Source of the DNA: Cupriavidus laharis
Lineage (GTDB): Bacteria > Pseudomonadota > Gammaproteobacteria > Burkholderiales > Burkholderiaceae
Assembly (NCBI RefSeq): GCF_914271435.1
Contig: NZ_CAJZAI010000003.1
Location: 186,001 to 250,000 of the forward strand
DNA: 64,000 nucleotides
Reading direction: 5' to 3'
This document shows positions 61,465-64,000 of the stretch, piece after piece. Position 1 is the stretch's first letter, and each line of letters opens with the position of its first letter. The position numbers were made by a program, and so were the translations under genes. The notes under the pieces were generated by a model. The model made no database searches. It was not told where the DNA came from and was given only the letters and a program-made list of their open reading frames with translations.

Positions 61465-62232
61465 ATGCAAGGACTCAAAGGCAAGACGGTCATCGTGACC
61501 GGGGGTGGCGGCGGTATCGGCGGTGCAACGTGTTTGCGCTTTGCGCGCGAAGGCGCGGCAGTGGGCGTGCTGGATCTCAGCGCGGATGCGGCACAGAAGG
61601 TGGCGGACCGCATTACCGAGGCCGGCGGGAAAGCGCTGGCAATACCTTGCGACATCACCGACCGGGCCAGCGTGGATGCGGCCGTGGCCGCGGTGCAGGA
61701 AGGGCTGGGTCCCATCGGCGTGCTGGTCAATAACGCCGGCTGGGATGTGTTCCGGCCCTTCACAAAGACCGAGCCGGCGCAATGGGAGCGCCTGATTGCC
61801 ATCAACCTGACTGGCGCGCTGCATATGCATCACGCGGTGCTGCCCGGCATGGTGGAGCGCAAGCAGGGCCGCATCATCAACATCGCCTCGGACGCTGCGC
61901 GCGTGGGGTCGTCCGGCGAAGCCGTCTATGCCGCGTGCAAGGGCGGGCTGGTGTCGTTCTCCAAGACCATTGCGCGAGAACATGCGCGCCACGGCATCAC
62001 GGTCAACGTGGTGTGCCCGGGGCCGACGCAGACCGCGCTGTTCGAAGACTACAAGCAGGGCGCCGGCAACCCCGAGAAGCTCGTGGAAGCGTTCACGCGC
62101 TCGATTCCGCTCGGCCGCATCGGCCAGCCCGACGACCTGCCCGGCGCCATTGCCTTCTTTGCCAGCGACGACGCGGCATTCATCACCGGACAGGTACTCA
62201 GCGTGTCCGGCGGACTGACCATGAACGGCTGA
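61465..62232 (+). CDS. badH: 2-hydroxycyclohexanecarboxyl-CoA dehydrogenase
   Basis: 255 residues, short-chain dehydrogenase with TGGGGGIGG cofactor motif (12-20), NNAGWD (89-94), catalytic Ser142, Tyr155 and Lys159 in SDAARVGSSGEAVYAACK. The sequence is close to R. palustris BadH, including AINLTGALHMHHAVLPGMVE and the QVLSVSGGLTMNG end. It oxidises 2-hydroxycyclohexane-1-carboxyl-CoA to the 2-keto form with NAD. First gene of the badH-badI-aliB operon, divergent from badR. Confidence 0.92.
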   Translation: MQGLKGKTVIVTGGGGGIGGATCLRFAREGAAVGVLDLSADAAQKVADRITEAGGKALAIPCDITDRASVDAAVAAVQEGLGPIGVLVNNAGWDVFRPFTKTEPAQWERLIAINLTGALHMHHAVLPGMVERKQGRIINIASDAARVGSSGEAVYAACKGGLVSFSKTIAREHARHGITVNVVCPGPTQTALFEDYKQGAGNPEKLVEAFTRSIPLGRIGQPDDLPGAIAFFASDDAAFITGQVLSVSGGLTMNG

Positions 62233-62273
62233 TGGCCGCGCCAGACAAGGCACCACACAGGAGACGGAACACC

Positions 62274-63056
62274 ATGCAATACGAAGACATCCGCTACGAA
62301 GTCCGCAACGGCGCGGCCTGGATCATCATCAACCGCCCGGAAAAGATGAACGCCTTCCGCGGCCGCACCTGCGACGAGCTGATCCACGCGATCAACCGCG
62401 CGGGCTATGACCGCGAGATCGGCGCGATCGTGCTGGCCGGTGCCGGTGACAAGGCCTTCTGCACCGGCGGCGATCAGTCCGCCCATGAAGGCCAGTACGA
62501 CGGGCGCGGCACCATCGGCCTGCCGATGGAAGAGCTGCACAACGCCATTCGCGACGTACCCAAGCCCGTCATCGCGCGCGTGCAGGGCTATGCCGTCGGC
62601 GGCGGCAACGTGCTGTGCACGATCTGCGATTTCACAATCGCCTCCGAAAAGGCCGTGTTCGGGCAGGTCGGGCCGAAGGTCGGCTCGGTCGATCCCGGCT
62701 ACGGCACGGCCTTCCTCGCGCGCGTCGTTGGCGAAAAGAAGGCGCGCGAGATCTGGTATCTGTGCCGCCGCTACCCTGCTGCCGAGGCGCTGGCGATGGG
62801 CCTGGTCAACGCCGTGGTGCCGCATGAGCAGCTCGATGCCGAGGTGCAGAAGTGGTGCGACGAGATCCTGGAGAAGAGCCCGACCGCCATCGCCATCGCC
62901 AAGCGCTCGTTCAACATGGACACCGCCCACCAGAGCGGCATCGCCGGCATGGGCATGTATGCGCTCAAGCTCTACTACGACACCGAGGAATCGCGCGAGG
63001 GCGTCAAGGCTTTCCAGGAAAAGCGCAAGCCCGAGTTCCGCAAGTATGCGAAGTGA
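62274..63056 (+). CDS. badI: 2-ketocyclohexanecarboxyl-CoA hydrolase
   Basis: 260 residues, crotonase fold (INRPEKMNAFRGRTCDELIHA; AVGGGNVLCTICDFTIAS; GPKVGSVDPGYGTAFLARVVG). Matches BadI, a ring-cleaving relative of naphthoyl-CoA synthase MenB, which opens 2-ketocyclohexane-1-carboxyl-CoA to pimelyl-CoA. Start behind AGGAGA. 41 bases after badH and 21 before the next gene. Confidence 0.93.
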   Translation: MQYEDIRYEVRNGAAWIIINRPEKMNAFRGRTCDELIHAINRAGYDREIGAIVLAGAGDKAFCTGGDQSAHEGQYDGRGTIGLPMEELHNAIRDVPKPVIARVQGYAVGGGNVLCTICDFTIASEKAVFGQVGPKVGSVDPGYGTAFLARVVGEKKAREIWYLCRRYPAAEALAMGLVNAVVPHEQLDAEVQKWCDEILEKSPTAIAIAKRSFNMDTAHQSGIAGMGMYALKLYYDTEESREGVKAFQEKRKPEFRKYAK

Positions 63057-63077
63057 GCGAAACAAGCAGAGAACGCC

Positions 63078-64000
63078 ATGAATCCCTACCTTGACGAAGA
63101 CTTGTCGGCGCTGGCCGAGCATGCCCGCCGCTTTGCCGACGCGCGCGTCGCGCCCGGCTACCTGGAGCGCGACCGTACCCGCGTGCTCGATCGCGCGCTG
63201 ATGCGCGAGATGGGCGAGATGGGCTTTATCGCGCCGGAGCTGCCGGAACAGTATGGCGGGCAGGGCATGGGCTCGCTCGCGGCCGGCGTGATCCACGAAG
63301 CGGTGGCGCGCGCCGACCTGAGCCTGTCGTACATCAACCTGCTGGCTTCGCTGAACGGGCAGATCCTGGCGCACCATGCGCGGCCGGAGATTGCCGGCCC
63401 GTGGCTGCAGCGCCTGACTCGCGGCGAAGCGCTGCTGGCGATTGCGCTGACCGAGCCGCGCGGCGGCTCGGACGCGGCCAGCCTGCGCCTGCGCATGGAG
63501 CGCGATGGCGACCACTATGTGCTCAACGGCGAGAAAACGTCGATTTCTGCCGCAGACCAGGCCGATGCCGCGGTGGTGTTCGCGCGCAGCGGTTCGGTCG
63601 AGTCGGGCGCGCGCGGCGTGTCGGCGCTGCTGGTGCCGATGGACCTGCCGGGCATCACGCGCAACCGCTTCGATTGCCATGGCCAGCGTGCCATCGGCCG
63701 CGGCTCGATCTTCTTCGAGAACGTGCGCGTGCCGGCGAGCCACCTGCTCGGCAAGGAAGGCGAGGGCTTCGTGCAGGTGATGCAGGGCTTCGATTTCTCG
63801 CGCGCGCTGATCGGCCTGCAGGTGCTCGCGGTGGCGCAGGCGGCGCTGGATGAAACCTGGGAATACGTGGCGGAGCGCCAGGCCTTCGGGAAGCCGCTGT
63901 CGGCGTTCCAGGGTGTGTCGCATCCGCTCGCGGACTTCGAGACGCAGGTCACGGCCGCGCGCCTGCTGTGCCTGCAGACGCTGTGGCTGAAGGACCGTGG
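63078..64000 (+). CDS. aliB: Acyl-CoA dehydrogenase, AliB-like (cut by window end)
   Basis: About 307 codons are visible; the C-terminal quarter lies beyond the window. N-terminal acyl-CoA dehydrogenase domains (GFIAPELPEQYGGQGMGSL; ALTEPRGGSDAASLRLRM; FFENVRVPASHLLG). In this operon it should be cyclohexanecarboxyl-CoA dehydrogenase (AliB), making the cyclohex-1-ene product that a hydratase (BadK) passes to BadH. Expected next genes are badK and aliA, off the window. The catalytic residue cannot be checked. Confidence 0.8.
   Translation, partial: MNPYLDEDLSALAEHARRFADARVAPGYLERDRTRVLDRALMREMGEMGFIAPELPEQYGGQGMGSLAAGVIHEAVARADLSLSYINLLASLNGQILAHHARPEIAGPWLQRLTRGEALLAIALTEPRGGSDAASLRLRMERDGDHYVLNGEKTSISAADQADAAVVFARSGSVESGARGVSALLVPMDLPGITRNRFDCHGQRAIGRGSIFFENVRVPASHLLGKEGEGFVQVMQGFDFSRALIGLQVLAVAQAALDETWEYVAERQAFGKPLSAFQGVSHPLADFETQVTAARLLCLQTLWLKDR

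Noticed and set aside
62049-63923. 624-codon leftward frame opposite badI and aliB
   Set aside because: Antisense of strongly matched genes; His/Arg/Ala-rich without domains.

Overview
The window is GC-rich (roughly two-thirds G+C) and looks like a Burkholderiales chromosome or chromid, most likely Cupriavidus. The basis is the abundance of tripartite-tricarboxylate (Bug) binding proteins, a xsc-pta-tauE C2-sulfonate cluster, a Czc-type metal efflux operon, REP-like palindromes typical of the group, and many CoA-linked catabolic genes. This genus call is inference from gene content, not from an alignment. I saw no rRNA, tRNA, CRISPR array, prophage or intact insertion sequence.

Layout. 1-10.5 kb: C2-sulfonate metabolism, with an amino-acid-type permease, an IclR regulator, a CobS/CobT-like AAA+/VWA pair, and tauE-pta-xsc. 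The permease and xsc promoters share the same -35/-10 boxes and the same downstream palindrome at identical spacing, so they look co-regulated. 10.5-13.9 kb: an operon of anti-sigma, ECF sigma, secreted beta-propeller and DUF305 protein. 14-18 kb: two Bug proteins, a GntR/UTRA regulator and a divergent amidohydrolase. 18-24.4 kb: a CzcI-like protein followed by an RND metal efflux system. 24.5-34 kb: accessory genes (autotransporter, chemoreceptor, PagL, small secreted and hypothetical proteins, entericidin). 34-39 kb: an AraC regulator divergent from an acyl-CoA-dehydrogenase-like/flavin reductase pair, an EamA transporter, a GlxR-like reductase, and a small gene under a near-consensus LexA box.

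39-48 kb: an orphan TolA-like protein, a glutathione S-transferase remnant, and a leftward run of ADP-forming acyl-CoA ligase, Bug, DUF35, thiolase-like, Liv-type binding protein, cyclase and IclR, probably a catabolic route for an organic acid. 48-53.5 kb: a bifunctional FadB/FadJ-like enzyme, a CaiB CoA-transferase, a Bug protein and a Bug fragment. 53.6-58.5 kb: a four-gene operon DUF3348 - DUF802 - OmpA/MotB - DUF2894. I read the middle pair as a MotA/MotB (ZorA/ZorB-like) ion-driven motor with a long repeated coiled-coil tail; this is the best candidate here for an undescribed system. 59-64 kb: an oxidoreductase, a GYD protein, and the alicyclic-acid (cyclohexanecarboxylate) genes badR, badH, badI and a truncated aliB-like gene that runs off the window.
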